From positions 28,559 to 92,558 of the forward strand of contig NZ_JBGFFE010000012.1 of assembly GCF_041224415.1 (NCBI RefSeq): a stretch of DNA of 64,000 bases, written 5' to 3'. The translations under genes were made by a program, and so were the position numbers. The first letter of the stretch is position 1; every line of letters starts with the position of its first letter. The notes beneath the pieces are model-generated. The model worked only from the letters and a program-made list of their open reading frames with translations. It had not been told where the DNA came from and did not search any database. This document shows, piece after piece, positions 7,690-16,596 of the stretch. Source of the DNA: Clostridium_B lapidicellarium. GTDB lineage: Bacteria; Bacillota; Clostridia; Clostridiales; Clostridiaceae.

Positions 7690-8257
7690 CCTTTCCTGTG
7701 TCTAAAGCTGATATCAGGCATGAAACAAGCCGTTTGAAGCTTTTGCCAACATCGGCTTCGGCACTTCTGAAAAAACCTGCCTCCTCAAGAGAGACAAATC
7801 CGTGAAGGGCACTGCGGAATCCACGTACGAAATGGATGGTTTCTTTTTTATTGTAGTGATAGGGTTCCATGACCTGGTACAGAATACTGACGATAGCATG
7901 CCCCGATTTTTGAATACTGCTGTCATTGTAAGTGGGGAATCTTAAAATTGCCTTGTAGAGTTCCGGGTTTTCCCCTGCAAATTTACGATATGCCAAAGCA
8001 ATTGCCATTAACGCATTATCTTTTGATTTACCGACTGCTGCATTGCGTATAGCATCTCCGAGTCTTGAAATGGCAAGTTTCGAAATACCCAATGAAAGTT
8101 CTTTGAATCCACTAAAATGGTTGTACAGTGATGGTGATTTTACACCCAGTTTTTCTGCAACCTGAAGTAAAGAAACATTTTCAAGTCCGTTTTCTTCTGC
8201 TAATTCTGCAGCGGCATTCAGAATTGACTCCGTGCTCAATCTTCTTTTTGGACCCAT
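7682..8257 (-). CDS. TetR/AcrR-family regulator with WHG-type C-terminus
   Basis: A 191-residue regulator. The N-terminal HTH reads TESILNAAAELAEENGLENV then LGVKSPSLYNHFSGFKEL, the standard TetR DNA-binding domain. The C-terminal ligand domain contains RGFRSALHGFVSLE, the WHG-type segment. It is translationally coupled to the TauE-type permease. A perfect palindrome located between its own -35 and -10 elements indicates autorepression, and an organosulfur or other small effector is likely. Confidence 0.88.
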   Translation of the reverse strand: MGPKRRLSTESILNAAAELAEENGLENVSLLQVAEKLGVKSPSLYNHFSGFKELSLGISKLAISRLGDAIRNAAVGKSKDNALMAIALAYRKFAGENPELYKAILRFPTYNDSSIQKSGHAIVSILYQVMEPYHYNKKETIHFVRGFRSALHGFVSLEEAGFFRSAEADVGKSFKRLVSCLISALDTGKDD

Positions 8258-8287
8258 TTAAATTCCCCCTATAACTATAATAAGGTT

Positions 8288-8316
8288 ATTATAAACTAAT
8301 ATAATTAGTTTTTCAA
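8288..8316 (-). promoter_or_regulatory. TetR promoter with operator filling the spacer
   Basis: On the minus strand TTGAAA (complement of 8311-8316) and TATAAT (complement of 8288-8293) are spaced by 17 bases. The palindrome AAACTAAT-ATA-ATTAGTTT (8293-8311) occupies essentially the whole spacer, so bound repressor would exclude RNA polymerase. Confidence 0.8.
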
Positions 8317-8476
8317 TACTTTAAATAGAATTCAACATTAATCTTGACGCTGATATTATAGTAGGATAAAATATATTTTATTGTTTATTACAAGAGCTTA
8401 GCATAAAGCCCTCTGGATAGAGTAGAAAACTGGAGAATTTAAAGCCGGAACAAATCAATAAATGGAGATGACCTTA

Positions 8477-9702
8477 GTGAAAAAGAAAAATTATAAATGG
8501 ATTGCTCTGTCTTGTACTACTATAGGAGCTCTTTTTTCCGTGCTCAGTGCAAGTACGCTCATGATTGCACTTCCTGTAATAATGAAGGATTTGAATGCAG
8601 GTGTAGGTATAATAATGTGGACGATAATGGGATATATGCTCTCACTTACGATACTCGTTCCTTCAATAGGAAGGATAGCCGACATGTTCGGAGTGTAGCT
8701 GCAATTATAGGCCCTATCTTAGGGGGCGTTCTTATAAATTTCAGCTGGAGGGCCATATTTTATATAAATATTCCCATAGGTTTGTTTGGAACTATATGGG
8801 CTGCAGTATCCCTTGTGGAACTCCATAAGTCTGAAGGTAATGAAAAATTTGATTTTAAAGGCACTTTTTCCTTTACTTTTGGAATGCTGGCACTGCTTGT
8901 AGCACTTACAATAGGCGGGTTCGGCCAGTGGCTAAGCAAACCTGTAATAATACTGTTTACAATTGCAGCAATACTTATAGGATTGTTTACCTATATTGAA
9001 AATCATACGAAGTTTCCCATGCTGGATATGACTCTCTTAAAGACAAGACTTCTTTCTTTTGCATATATTAGCACGCTTTTAAACGGTATTGCAAGAGGAG
9101 CCGTCACTTTCCTGCTAATATTTTATTTCGAGGGAGACAGGGGTATTGACCCGATTACGGCAGGTATGCTGCTGTGTCCCTTTGCAGTGGCAATGATGGC
9201 TGTATCCCCCATAAGCGGTATATTGTGTGACAAATATGGTGCGAGGGCTTTAAGCTCCATAGGGCTTCTCATATCTGCCGCAGGACTACTTGGATTTATG
9301 AGGATAAATACAACTTCCTCCACGGCTTACCTGGTTGTATGCATGGTATTTACCGGAATAGGTTCCGGAATGTTCTTCTCTCCGAATACAAGTTCTATAA
9401 TGGCAAATGTGCCCGAGGGCAATAGGGGAATTGCTGCAGGCGTGAGGACCATGTTCATGAATGCCGGAATGGTACTTAGCATTGCCATATCAATGGCAAT
9501 AATATCTTCCAGTATATCACTTTCGGCTATGCAGGCACTGTTTGTACACTCTCATGTTTCTACAAGGGGTATGGCTTCCGCTCAGTTTATAAGAGGGCTC
9601 AGGACAGCTTTTACAATTTCATTTGTATTTAGTCTCATTGCAGCTTTCATGTCGTATTTGAGGGGACCTGCACCAAAGTGGGAAAAACAGGCTGAAGGTT
9701 AA
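8477..9702 (+). pseudogene. DHA2-family MFS drug transporter, internally deleted and frameshifted
   Basis: The first part (to the TAG at 8696-8698) encodes TM1-TM2 and the loop RIADMFG. Sequence then jumps at about 8694 to VAAIIGPILGGVL, which belongs to TM5 of this family, in another frame that continues open to 9702. The usual TM3-TM4 region, roughly 70 residues, is missing. Family members have about 470 residues and 14 membrane segments; only about 410 remain here. The GTG at 8477 has a good ribosome site (GGAG, 9 bases away). The product is unlikely to work. Confidence 0.8.
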
Positions 9703-9732
9703 TAATAAAGATAGGTAAATTATTTTATCCCA

Positions 9733-9787
9733 ATTGTCAACATTAAATTTATTTAAAGTTGACAATGGGGATACTTTATTATAGTAT
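9733..9787 (+). promoter_or_regulatory. BirA-type biotin operator overlapping a sigma-A promoter
   Basis: A perfect inverted repeat ATTGTCAAC (9733-9741) - 16 bases - GTTGACAAT (9758-9766) has the arm sequence and spacing known for BirA boxes (arms of the TTGTnAAC kind). The right arm contains the -35 TTGACA (9759-9764), followed 17 bases later by -10 TAGTAT (9782-9787). Biotin-loaded BirA would therefore repress the downstream BioY operon. Confidence 0.82.
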
Positions 9788-9813
9788 TATTCATGTATTG
9801 ATTAATTCTTGAA

Positions 9814-10506
9814 TTGGAGGGATATAGCATAGAATATGATATTGACGGGAATTTGTATTGTATCTTCAAGAAGGCTTTTTCACTAAGATATCACTGGAAT
9901 ATGGACAGTACACCTGTGATGATTTTCATTGAAGCTATGCATCAGCTTTTAGATAAGGTGGAGGATGGATATTTTATTGCCAAACAGGTTATAAAAATCA
10001 ATACTCTGGATATCGGCAAAAAAGTTAGATTGGAATCCAATATAGAAAAATCGGGGAGACTTAAATCGATGTCCTATCTAATCTGCAATTGTGAAGTAAG
10101 GGACGGCCATAAAAACCTTATGGATCTTGAATCGACTTTGATTAAAAAGGATCAGTATAATTTAAAAGAAAAATTTATATGTACGGCCGATAAAAAATTT
10201 TTTAAGATTGTCACGAAAGACGATGTAAGACAGTTTTGTGATTTAAGCGGAGATTACAATTATGTACATAGGGGTGATAAACCGGTTGTACAAGCTATGC
10301 TTATATTGCTGCTTTTAGAGGATTATCTGGCTTTGAAAAAAATATACATGTATGATTGTAAAATAACTTATGTTAAACCAATATCAGCAGGCAGCAGCAT
10401 ATTTTTATACTGGAAAGGTAATAGAGAATTATTCGGGATAACGGATAATAGAGTATGCTTTAAATTAGAATTACGCGGGGAAAACAGAGAGGGGAAATTA
10501 AGTTGA
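9814..10506 (+). CDS. Double hotdog / MaoC-like protein in BioY operon
   Basis: About 225-230 residues with two hotdog-like halves. The second half has FCDLSGDYNYVH, close to the (R)-specific enoyl-CoA hydratase motif with its Asp-His catalytic pair (G-D-x-N-x-x-H). Hotdog proteins act on acyl-CoA thioesters as dehydratases or thioesterases. Start codon is uncertain: the TTG at 9814 lies inside the ribosome site GGAGGG, and the best spaced codon is an ATA at 9829, which looks like a mutated ATG. It is first in the BirA-controlled operon and its stop overlaps the TTG start of bioY. An acyl-CoA step in a biotin precursor route is inferred. Confidence 0.65.
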   Translation: MEGYSIEYDIDGNLYCIFKKAFSLRYHWNMDSTPVMIFIEAMHQLLDKVEDGYFIAKQVIKINTLDIGKKVRLESNIEKSGRLKSMSYLICNCEVRDGHKNLMDLESTLIKKDQYNLKEKFICTADKKFFKIVTKDDVRQFCDLSGDYNYVHRGDKPVVQAMLILLLLEDYLALKKIYMYDCKITYVKPISAGSSIFLYWKGNRELFGITDNRVCFKLELRGENREGKLS

Positions 10507-11048
10507 GAAAAAAATTAGGAATAAGAGATATCATCTATTCATCATTAATGGCGGCAGTAACTTCAATTTTAGGTTATCTTGTTATTCCACTGCCTTTTAC
10601 TCCGATTCCCATAACCGGACAATCTTTGGCAGTTATGATTGCAGGCTGTGTTTTGACACCGGCTCAGGCGGCACTCAGCATGTTGATCTTTTTGCTCCTG
10701 GGATGTGCAGGTATTCCGGTGTTTTCCGGTGGAAGATCCGGAATTGGAATTATTGTTGGTAAATCGGGAGGATACTTTTTAGGGTACCTGATAGGTGTTG
10801 TTATAATAAGTGTTTTATCACACAGGAAGCAGTCATTTGTAAATATGTTCCTGGCTTGTGTATTGGGAGGTATAGTAATAGTTCATTTCCTGGGAGCAGG
10901 GTGGCTTGGATTTATTACAAATGTCGGAATAAAAAAGGCCTTTGTACTTGGTTCACTTCCCTTCATACCCGGAGATCTGTTAAAGGCCGTAGTGGCCGCA
11001 TTTATTTCATTGAGATTGAATAAGGAGATGAGAAGACATTTGCATTAA
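10503..11048 (+). CDS. bioY: Biotin transporter substrate-binding subunit BioY
   Basis: A 181-residue integral membrane protein with about six hydrophobic segments. It has characteristic BioY stretches: VIPLPFTPIPITGQSLAVM near the N-terminus, GCAGIPVFSGGRSGIGIIVG, GKSGGYFLGYLIG, and PFIPGDLLKAVVAA near the end. BioY binds biotin and works alone or with an energising ECF module (no EcfA/T genes are visible nearby). Start TTG at 10503 overlaps the preceding stop (TTGA) and has ribosome site AGAGGGG. Location behind a BirA box supports the assignment. Confidence 0.92.
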   Translation: MRKKLGIRDIIYSSLMAAVTSILGYLVIPLPFTPIPITGQSLAVMIAGCVLTPAQAALSMLIFLLLGCAGIPVFSGGRSGIGIIVGKSGGYFLGYLIGVVIISVLSHRKQSFVNMFLACVLGGIVIVHFLGAGWLGFITNVGIKKAFVLGSLPFIPGDLLKAVVAAFISLRLNKEMRRHLH

Positions 11049-12213
11049 ACCTATATACAGAAGAGTTTATATAGTTGGAGGGCTGAGAACGCCCATAGGC
11101 AAGACCAATGGATGTTTGAAAGGTTTCCTCCCTGAAAAATTGGCGGCACATTTAATCGGAGGACTTCTATGCAAGTACAACCTTCCGGGAGATTCAATTG
11201 ATGAAGTTGTTCTTGGAAATGCAGTGGGTCCGGGAGGAAATCTGGCAAGGCTCAGCCTGCTTGAAGCAGGGCTGCCGTTTAGTGTACCTGGGATGACTGT
11301 GGATTTTCAGTGCGGCTCCGGTCTAAAGACCATAAATATAGCTGCAAATCTAATAAACTCAGGTCAGAGAAATTTAGTGATAGCAGGTGGGACAGAGAGT
11401 ACAAGTTTAGAACCTAACAGACAATATAATTCTAAAGATAGAAGGTATAGGGGAGAAGGTGTATTTTATAAAAGGGCACAGTTTTCTCCCTATTCGATTG
11501 GAGATCCCGACATGATAGAAGGTGCGGAGAATACTGCAAAATACTGCGGCATTGGGAGAAAATCTATGGATACTTGGTCTGTAGAAAGCCATAAAAAAGC
11601 TTTGAAAGCCAGAAGTAAGAATAAGTTAAAAGATATTATTCTAGGTGTAAAAACCGATAAAGGCATTGTCTCACAGGATGAAAATATCAGACGTCATCCT
11701 TCTTTGAAACTTATGGAGAGAGCGGCACCAATTTTGGGCAGGAATGGAACTATAACTGCGGGAAATGCCTGCCTTACTAATGATGGGGCAGCTCTTACTG
11801 TAATTGCGTCAGAAAAAGCGGTACAAAAATATAAATTAAAACCTGAGGCACTATGGATCGGAGGAGACAGTGCAGGTGTTGATCCTAATTTGTTTCCCCT
11901 CGGTGCAATTGCAGCTTCGAAAAAACTATTGGAATCGTTGAACTTGAATATAAATTCCATGGATCTGATAGAAATAAACGAAGCCTTTGCAGTGAAAGTA
12001 CTGGCTTTTCTAAAATATTTTAATTTTCCCGGTGATAGAGTGAATGTATTTGGAGGTGCACTAGCTTATGGACATCCTTATGGAGCTTCCGGTGCTGTTA
12101 TAATGCTTCATCTATTGGAAGCTTTGAAAGATAGGAATGAAAAAATGGGAATGGCTGCTGTAGGTGTTGCAGGTGGTCTTGGTGTCTCAACCATTATAGA
12201 GAGGTGTGATTGA
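11044..12213 (+). CDS. Thiolase-family acyltransferase lacking the second catalytic cysteine
   Basis: The frame encodes the usual thiolase N-terminus (YIVGGLRTPIGK) from about 11068 and is open into the end of bioY. No ATG, GTG or TTG precedes that segment. The first standard codon, TTG 11116, would remove the first beta strand, so an ATT (11044) or ATA start is proposed. Catalytic features: nucleophile in FQCGSGLKT, NEAFA, and YGHPYGASGA are intact. The C-terminal motif that normally reads CxGGGxG is GVAGGLG here, so the general-base cysteine is absent. About 385 residues. Resembles Bacillus YhfS by context; probably condenses or cleaves an acyl-CoA in biotin-linked metabolism. Confidence 0.78.
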   Translation: MKPIYRRVYIVGGLRTPIGKTNGCLKGFLPEKLAAHLIGGLLCKYNLPGDSIDEVVLGNAVGPGGNLARLSLLEAGLPFSVPGMTVDFQCGSGLKTINIAANLINSGQRNLVIAGGTESTSLEPNRQYNSKDRRYRGEGVFYKRAQFSPYSIGDPDMIEGAENTAKYCGIGRKSMDTWSVESHKKALKARSKNKLKDIILGVKTDKGIVSQDENIRRHPSLKLMERAAPILGRNGTITAGNACLTNDGAALTVIASEKAVQKYKLKPEALWIGGDSAGVDPNLFPLGAIAASKKLLESLNLNINSMDLIEINEAFAVKVLAFLKYFNFPGDRVNVFGGALAYGHPYGASGAVIMLHLLEALKDRNEKMGMAAVGVAGGLGVSTIIERCD

Positions 12214-12219
12214 TATAAG

Positions 12220-13533
12220 ATGCTGATTTATTCAGGAGTATTTAAAAATGCAGAAGAAAATCCCCAAAAAGTATGTATGATTTTTGGCGAAAGAAAAATA
12301 ACTTATGGGGAACTTGTGGAAAGCATAAATAAAAGAGCGATATTTTTAGCGGGAAAATATACTATGGGTGAAAAAATAGTAATAGGGAATATGAACCCGT
12401 TTAATACAATAATTAATTTTTTGGCATGCTCCAGGGCAGGCTTGATTTCCATTCCGGTGAATCCCAAAACTTCTTCATGTCAGATGGATGAAATCATGAA
12501 AAAGGTAAATGCATCCTTTATCATGGATGACAGATCCTGCTTTGATTTAGATAAAGAGGGAGAAAACTTAAAACTTCCACATATTGAGGATTCGTATATT
12601 TTTCTTGGAGCTCTGAGTTCTGGGACCACAGGACACAGCAAAATCATATGGCGTGATCATAAAAGTTGGACAAGTGCTTTTAAGTATCAAAGTGAAGTAT
12701 TTCATATAAGCCGTAAGGACGTACTTTTTTTAGCGGGTTATCTTTCCTATACGGCAAACCTCAACAGTGCACTTCATATTTTAAATGAAGGTGGAAGTAT
12801 AGTATTTTCTAAGAGCATTTATCCCAGAACATGGATTAAAGAGATGAAACAAAATGACGTGACAAGTATATTTATGGTTCCGGCACATTATAGAATATTA
12901 TTAAAGGAACTTGGAGAAGACCTTGATCAAATAAGATCGGTATTGAGTGCAGGGGATAAACTTGATGAAAAAACCGCCTGCAAGTTGAAGAATAGATTTA
13001 GTAATGCCCATATCTGTGAATATTATGGTGCCAGTGAATTAGGACATGTAGCTTATATGGATTTTACAGAAACTTACAGGGAGGGATGTGTTGGAAAAGC
13101 ATTTCCACAGGTAAAATTTTGGCTGGAGAATAATTTAATATGGGTGAAAAGTCCATATATAGCTCCGAATTTCAGACCTAAAGCTACAGTTGGCGATATA
13201 GGTAAAATAGATGGGCAGGGAAATTTATACGTTCTGGGAAGGAAAAACAACACTATAAATAAGGGTGGTGTGAAAATACTTCCATATAATATAGAAAAAG
13301 TGTTGAATAACCATCCCTCGGTATTAAAATCGGTGGTATTCGGCATAAAACATCCAGTAAAAGGAGAAGAGACAGGTGCGGTAATTTTGTCAAAAGATGA
13401 TACTTTAACTGAAAAATACATCAGAGAATATTGTAAAACACACCTCAAGCCCTATTTACAACCCAGGAAGATAAGAATAGTTAAAAATTTTAAGCTGAAC
13501 TCAAATGGGAAAATCGACATGAATGCCTTATAA
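12220..13533 (+). CDS. AMP-forming acyl-CoA ligase (ANL superfamily)
   Basis: A 437-residue, rather short, adenylate-forming enzyme. Motifs: P-loop LSSGTTGHSK at about residue 130, A5-like EYYGASELGH, A7/A8 region VGDIGKID and LGRKNNTINKGGVKI, and C-terminal A10 lysine in NSNGKID. It would activate a carboxylic acid with ATP and CoA. As last gene of the BirA-controlled operon next to a thiolase and BioY it parallels Bacillus yhfT. A fatty acid or dicarboxylate such as pimelate is a reasonable but unproven substrate. Confidence 0.85.
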   Translation: MLIYSGVFKNAEENPQKVCMIFGERKITYGELVESINKRAIFLAGKYTMGEKIVIGNMNPFNTIINFLACSRAGLISIPVNPKTSSCQMDEIMKKVNASFIMDDRSCFDLDKEGENLKLPHIEDSYIFLGALSSGTTGHSKIIWRDHKSWTSAFKYQSEVFHISRKDVLFLAGYLSYTANLNSALHILNEGGSIVFSKSIYPRTWIKEMKQNDVTSIFMVPAHYRILLKELGEDLDQIRSVLSAGDKLDEKTACKLKNRFSNAHICEYYGASELGHVAYMDFTETYREGCVGKAFPQVKFWLENNLIWVKSPYIAPNFRPKATVGDIGKIDGQGNLYVLGRKNNTINKGGVKILPYNIEKVLNNHPSVLKSVVFGIKHPVKGEETGAVILSKDDTLTEKYIREYCKTHLKPYLQPRKIRIVKNFKLNSNGKIDMNAL

Positions 13534-13547
13534 AATAATGGTGTCAT

Positions 13548-14627
13548 TTATTTCCGGCTTTTGTTCAAAAGTTTCTTGCATGCAGATATGAATACATCTG
13601 GATGTTCAAGGTGGATGTCATGTCCGGATTTTATGTTGATTCTTTTACAATTACAGAGCAAACTTTGAACTTTATTTGCATCATCATCGGTATTGGCTGC
13701 ATATAAAACATCGTCCTTTCCGTATTGTGTGTCTGCTTTCAGGTAGATGACGGGGCACTTAATGCTTTTGAGTATGTTTTCCTGATCTATATCTTTCATC
13801 CAGGATCCATCATAAAAAGCATCCCCAAATCTGGGATCATAATTATCCATGTAAAGTAAAGGACGCAGCCATATGTGTGGAATCCAGAAAATTTTGATGG
13901 GTTTACCGGGATTTGACCTCCTGTATTTTGCCGCCGATTTCACGATCTTATTTTGCAGACCGCCGAAGAGGGAAAGAATATAACTGTGTTTCAGGTAATA
14001 GAGTGTAAAATCAGTTTCAAAGTGCCTGCTTAAAAAGCTGTGGGTGACAAGGTACGTTTCATACCAGGCACAGGCACCTTTAGCTTCCTGCACTTCTTCC
14101 GGAGTCACGCTGAAAAAGGGTGGATCTTCTAAAAGGACACCATTAACCTGATTTGGTGCATTTGCTGCAACCCAGGCTGCTAGAATGCCTCCGGAAGAAT
14201 GACCTGATATGAAGCAATTTTCTTTGATAATATTGTCTATAAGCCAGATAAATGCATTTCCATTGGCCTGACAGGAATATAAAGCAGCCTCATGGCTTGA
14301 TCTGCCGTGGCCGTAACAGTCCACTGCATATATATGAAAGGATTCCGATAATTTGGGCAGTACCGTATCGTAGTCCTTCCAGGCAGTGGTTTGACCATGG
14401 ATCAACAGTAAAGCGGGACCATTATCTGGACCTTCTCCATACCTTATTGTAGAACCATCAGGAAGTTTTATAAGTTTGTCATTAAAACCCGCCTGCCTTA
14501 CTTTGCTGATAAGAGCTTCATCATAATGCATGTTGGCATGGAAATACCTTATTACAATAACTGTTCCGCAGATTAAAAGTATCAGGATAATTCCCAAAGA
14601 AATTGACATTTTTATCACTCTTTTCAT
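13548..14627 (-). CDS. Alpha/beta hydrolase with N-terminal membrane anchor
   Basis: A 359-residue protein. Residues 8-28 form a hydrophobic segment (ISLGIILILLICGTVIVI) preceded by basic residues, so it is probably membrane-anchored with the enzyme outside. The hydrolase core shows LLIHGQTTAWKDYD (oxyanion loop), nucleophile elbow SGHSSGG, and a C-terminal catalytic His in SGHDIHLEHP. An acidic residue lies in VIYLKADTQYGKDD. Substrate is unknown. It converges on the biotin-regulated operon with 14 bases between the stop codons. Confidence 0.85.
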   Translation of the reverse strand: MKRVIKMSISLGIILILLICGTVIVIRYFHANMHYDEALISKVRQAGFNDKLIKLPDGSTIRYGEGPDNGPALLLIHGQTTAWKDYDTVLPKLSESFHIYAVDCYGHGRSSHEAALYSCQANGNAFIWLIDNIIKENCFISGHSSGGILAAWVAANAPNQVNGVLLEDPPFFSVTPEEVQEAKGACAWYETYLVTHSFLSRHFETDFTLYYLKHSYILSLFGGLQNKIVKSAAKYRRSNPGKPIKIFWIPHIWLRPLLYMDNYDPRFGDAFYDGSWMKDIDQENILKSIKCPVIYLKADTQYGKDDVLYAANTDDDANKVQSLLCNCKRINIKSGHDIHLEHPDVFISACKKLLNKSRK

Positions 14628-14809
14628 ATTTTGTTCGTTTAATTTATATTTTAACCGACTTTAGATGTCTTGTCTAACGTGTGATAATGACAGGGTACAT
14701 GTTGTAAAAGATAGCTTAAATATATAAATATAAGAGATAAAAATTCGATACATATAATAATGGTTGTTCGAATTAAGAATCAAAATATATTATAAGGAGA
14801 ATGAATTTT

Positions 14810-15631
14810 ATGAGCAGGGAAATTTTAGAACCTTTTTTGAAAGTTATGCCCGTGTTAAAAGAAATACTACAGGAAGATGTTTTTGTTTCTGTTACAGATA
14901 CTTCGACATTTTTATACTACAGACCCGGGAATAATGTTGATGTAAAAATAAAAATAGGAAGTAAAATTCCAGTTGAAGATCTATTGTATAAAACTGTTAA
15001 AGAGGGAAAGGGGTATAGTGCGGTTGTTCCAAAGGAAGTGTTTGGTATACCTTTTAGAGGTGTTACATATCCTGTTAAGGATGCGGAGAATAATGTTATA
15101 GGTGCTGTTGGCGTAGGAAGAAGTTTGGATAGACAGGTGAAATTGGAAGAATCTGCGGATACATTGTTTTCCGGTCTTGAAGAAACTAGCGCGAGCATTG
15201 AAGAGATCAATTCGGGATCTGAAGAAATGAATCGCATGATAACGAGTATGTCTGAAATTACAAAACAGGCAGAAAAGCAGATAGAGGAAAGTAATGAAAT
15301 AATAAGCATGATTCAGAATATAGCATCACAGTCGAATCTGCTGGGGCTCAATGCGGCAATAGAAGCTGCCAGATCTGGAGAACAGGGAAAAGGATTTGCA
15401 GTGGTTGCGAGTGAAATGAGGAAATTGGCTCAGTCGAGCGGTGAGTCTTCACAAAAAGTTTCAAATGCACTGTCGCAGATAAATAACAATATAAAGAACA
15501 TATTTGAAACGGTCAATCGGGTTCAATCTGTTTCAGAAAAACAGGTGACTGCAATGAAAGAAATTACTGCTACATTGGAAGAAATTACTGCAAGCGCTCA
15601 GACAATGACGGAAATTTCAAAGGTGGAGTGA
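14810..15631 (+). CDS. Soluble methyl-accepting chemotaxis-like protein
   Basis: About 273 residues with no membrane segments. Residues 1-115 form a small sensor domain (with YYRPGNNVDV and GVTYPVKDAENNVIGAVGVG, PAS/CACHE-like in character). The rest is a signalling coiled coil with the conserved hairpin tip LLGLNAAIEAARSGEQGKGF. It should interact with CheA/CheW. The ATG at 14801 is only one base from AAGGAG, so 14810 is preferred. The last codons (after MTEIS, about 15620) run into a foreign MFS remnant, so the native C-terminus may have been replaced by a few residues. Confidence 0.82.
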   Translation: MSREILEPFLKVMPVLKEILQEDVFVSVTDTSTFLYYRPGNNVDVKIKIGSKIPVEDLLYKTVKEGKGYSAVVPKEVFGIPFRGVTYPVKDAENNVIGAVGVGRSLDRQVKLEESADTLFSGLEETSASIEEINSGSEEMNRMITSMSEITKQAEKQIEESNEIISMIQNIASQSNLLGLNAAIEAARSGEQGKGFAVVASEMRKLAQSSGESSQKVSNALSQINNNIKNIFETVNRVQSVSEKQVTAMKEITATLEEITASAQTMTEISKVE

Positions 15632-16330
15632 GTTGGATCTGCGATGTCAATCCTAAAAGGAAAGTTCCCATTCCAGTTAGTATTGTACCAAAAATCATGT
15701 AAATTTTATATTTTCCAGTTTTTGAAATAAGATAGCCGGAAACTCCAGCTGTTACAGTTAAGCCCAGTAACTGCGGTATAGTAGCCAGGCCGGCTCCGAA
15801 GGCTGAAAGGTGAAATACAGTCTGGAGATACATAGGTACAAAAACCATGCCTGCAATATCCAATTTGCCACTTTGTTCTGGTCTGGGTAAATGTAGTTTG
15901 AATGTAATCATAAAAAATGACAAGACACCGATTGGGATATTGATATAGAAAATCCACCTCCATGAAATTTTGTCAGAAAATAGTCCTCCGACAAATGGAC
16001 CCGAAATCAGTTCAAAAACTGCCATGGATCCAATATAGGCAAAGTATTTGGAGCACTTGGAAGGTGGGACAATATCACCTACAATTGCCTGAGTCAGAGA
16101 ATTTAACCCTCCTCCACCAATTCCCTGTAAAGCCCGGAATACGATGAGCATTTTGACGCTCTGTGCAGTACCACATAAAATTGATCCAATTAGAAAGATA
16201 ATGATGGAAGTTTGAAAAATGCATTTGCGCCCGTACATGTTACCCAGCTTCCTGAACAATAGGGTTGTGATTGCACTAGTCAGCAAATAGGCAGTTGCTA
16301 TCCATGCACTGGAGGTATATCTTTTATCGC
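15616..16330 (-). pseudogene. Remnant of a DHA2-family MFS transporter, both ends and an internal part lost
   Basis: On the minus strand an open stretch starts within TM2 (SSAWIATAYLLTSAITTLL) and includes ALQGIGGGGLNSLTQAIVGD and ISWRWIFYINIPIGV, typical of EmrB/QacA transporters. Within it KLDIAGM is joined directly to VFVPMYLQTVF, skipping about 100 residues of the family in frame. The N-terminus and the last membrane helices are missing. The apparent upstream codons to 16430 are antisense to another gene remnant and the downstream codons are antisense to the chemotaxis gene. It is not functional. Confidence 0.82.
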
Positions 16331-16461
16331 TGCTGCAGTGTAATGAATCCGAGATGTCGGAAATTGAAAGAGCATATTTGGAAAAAAAGGAAGAACTGAT
16401 TCGAAATATGCCTGAACTTGTAAAATTCATAAATGAGGCAATTGCGAATATTCTTAAATAA
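16330..16461 (+). pseudogene. C-terminal fragment of an unidentified, possibly regulatory, protein
   Basis: A frame with good coding character but no start reads LLQCNESEMSEIERAYLEKK and ends NEAIANILK before the TAA at 16459-16461. It is acidic and helical, as in C-termini of TetR- or MerR-type regulators, but the family is not recognised. It abuts the MFS remnant on the opposite strand; both look like ends of two genes fused by deletion. Confidence 0.5.
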
Positions 16462-16596
16462 AGACGAGAAAGTTTAGTATTTGGCTGTATTGACTAAAGC
16501 TAAAACATGGCATAATATAAATATATGAATGGATGTTTAAATGTACATATGTTTTGAATATTAGCTGGAGCTGGAGGTGTTAACATATTAGGTATA

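Noticed and set aside
14745..14790. Inverted repeat AATTCGA/TCGAATT upstream of the chemotaxis gene
   Set aside because: Short arms far apart in AT-rich DNA; no support as an operator.
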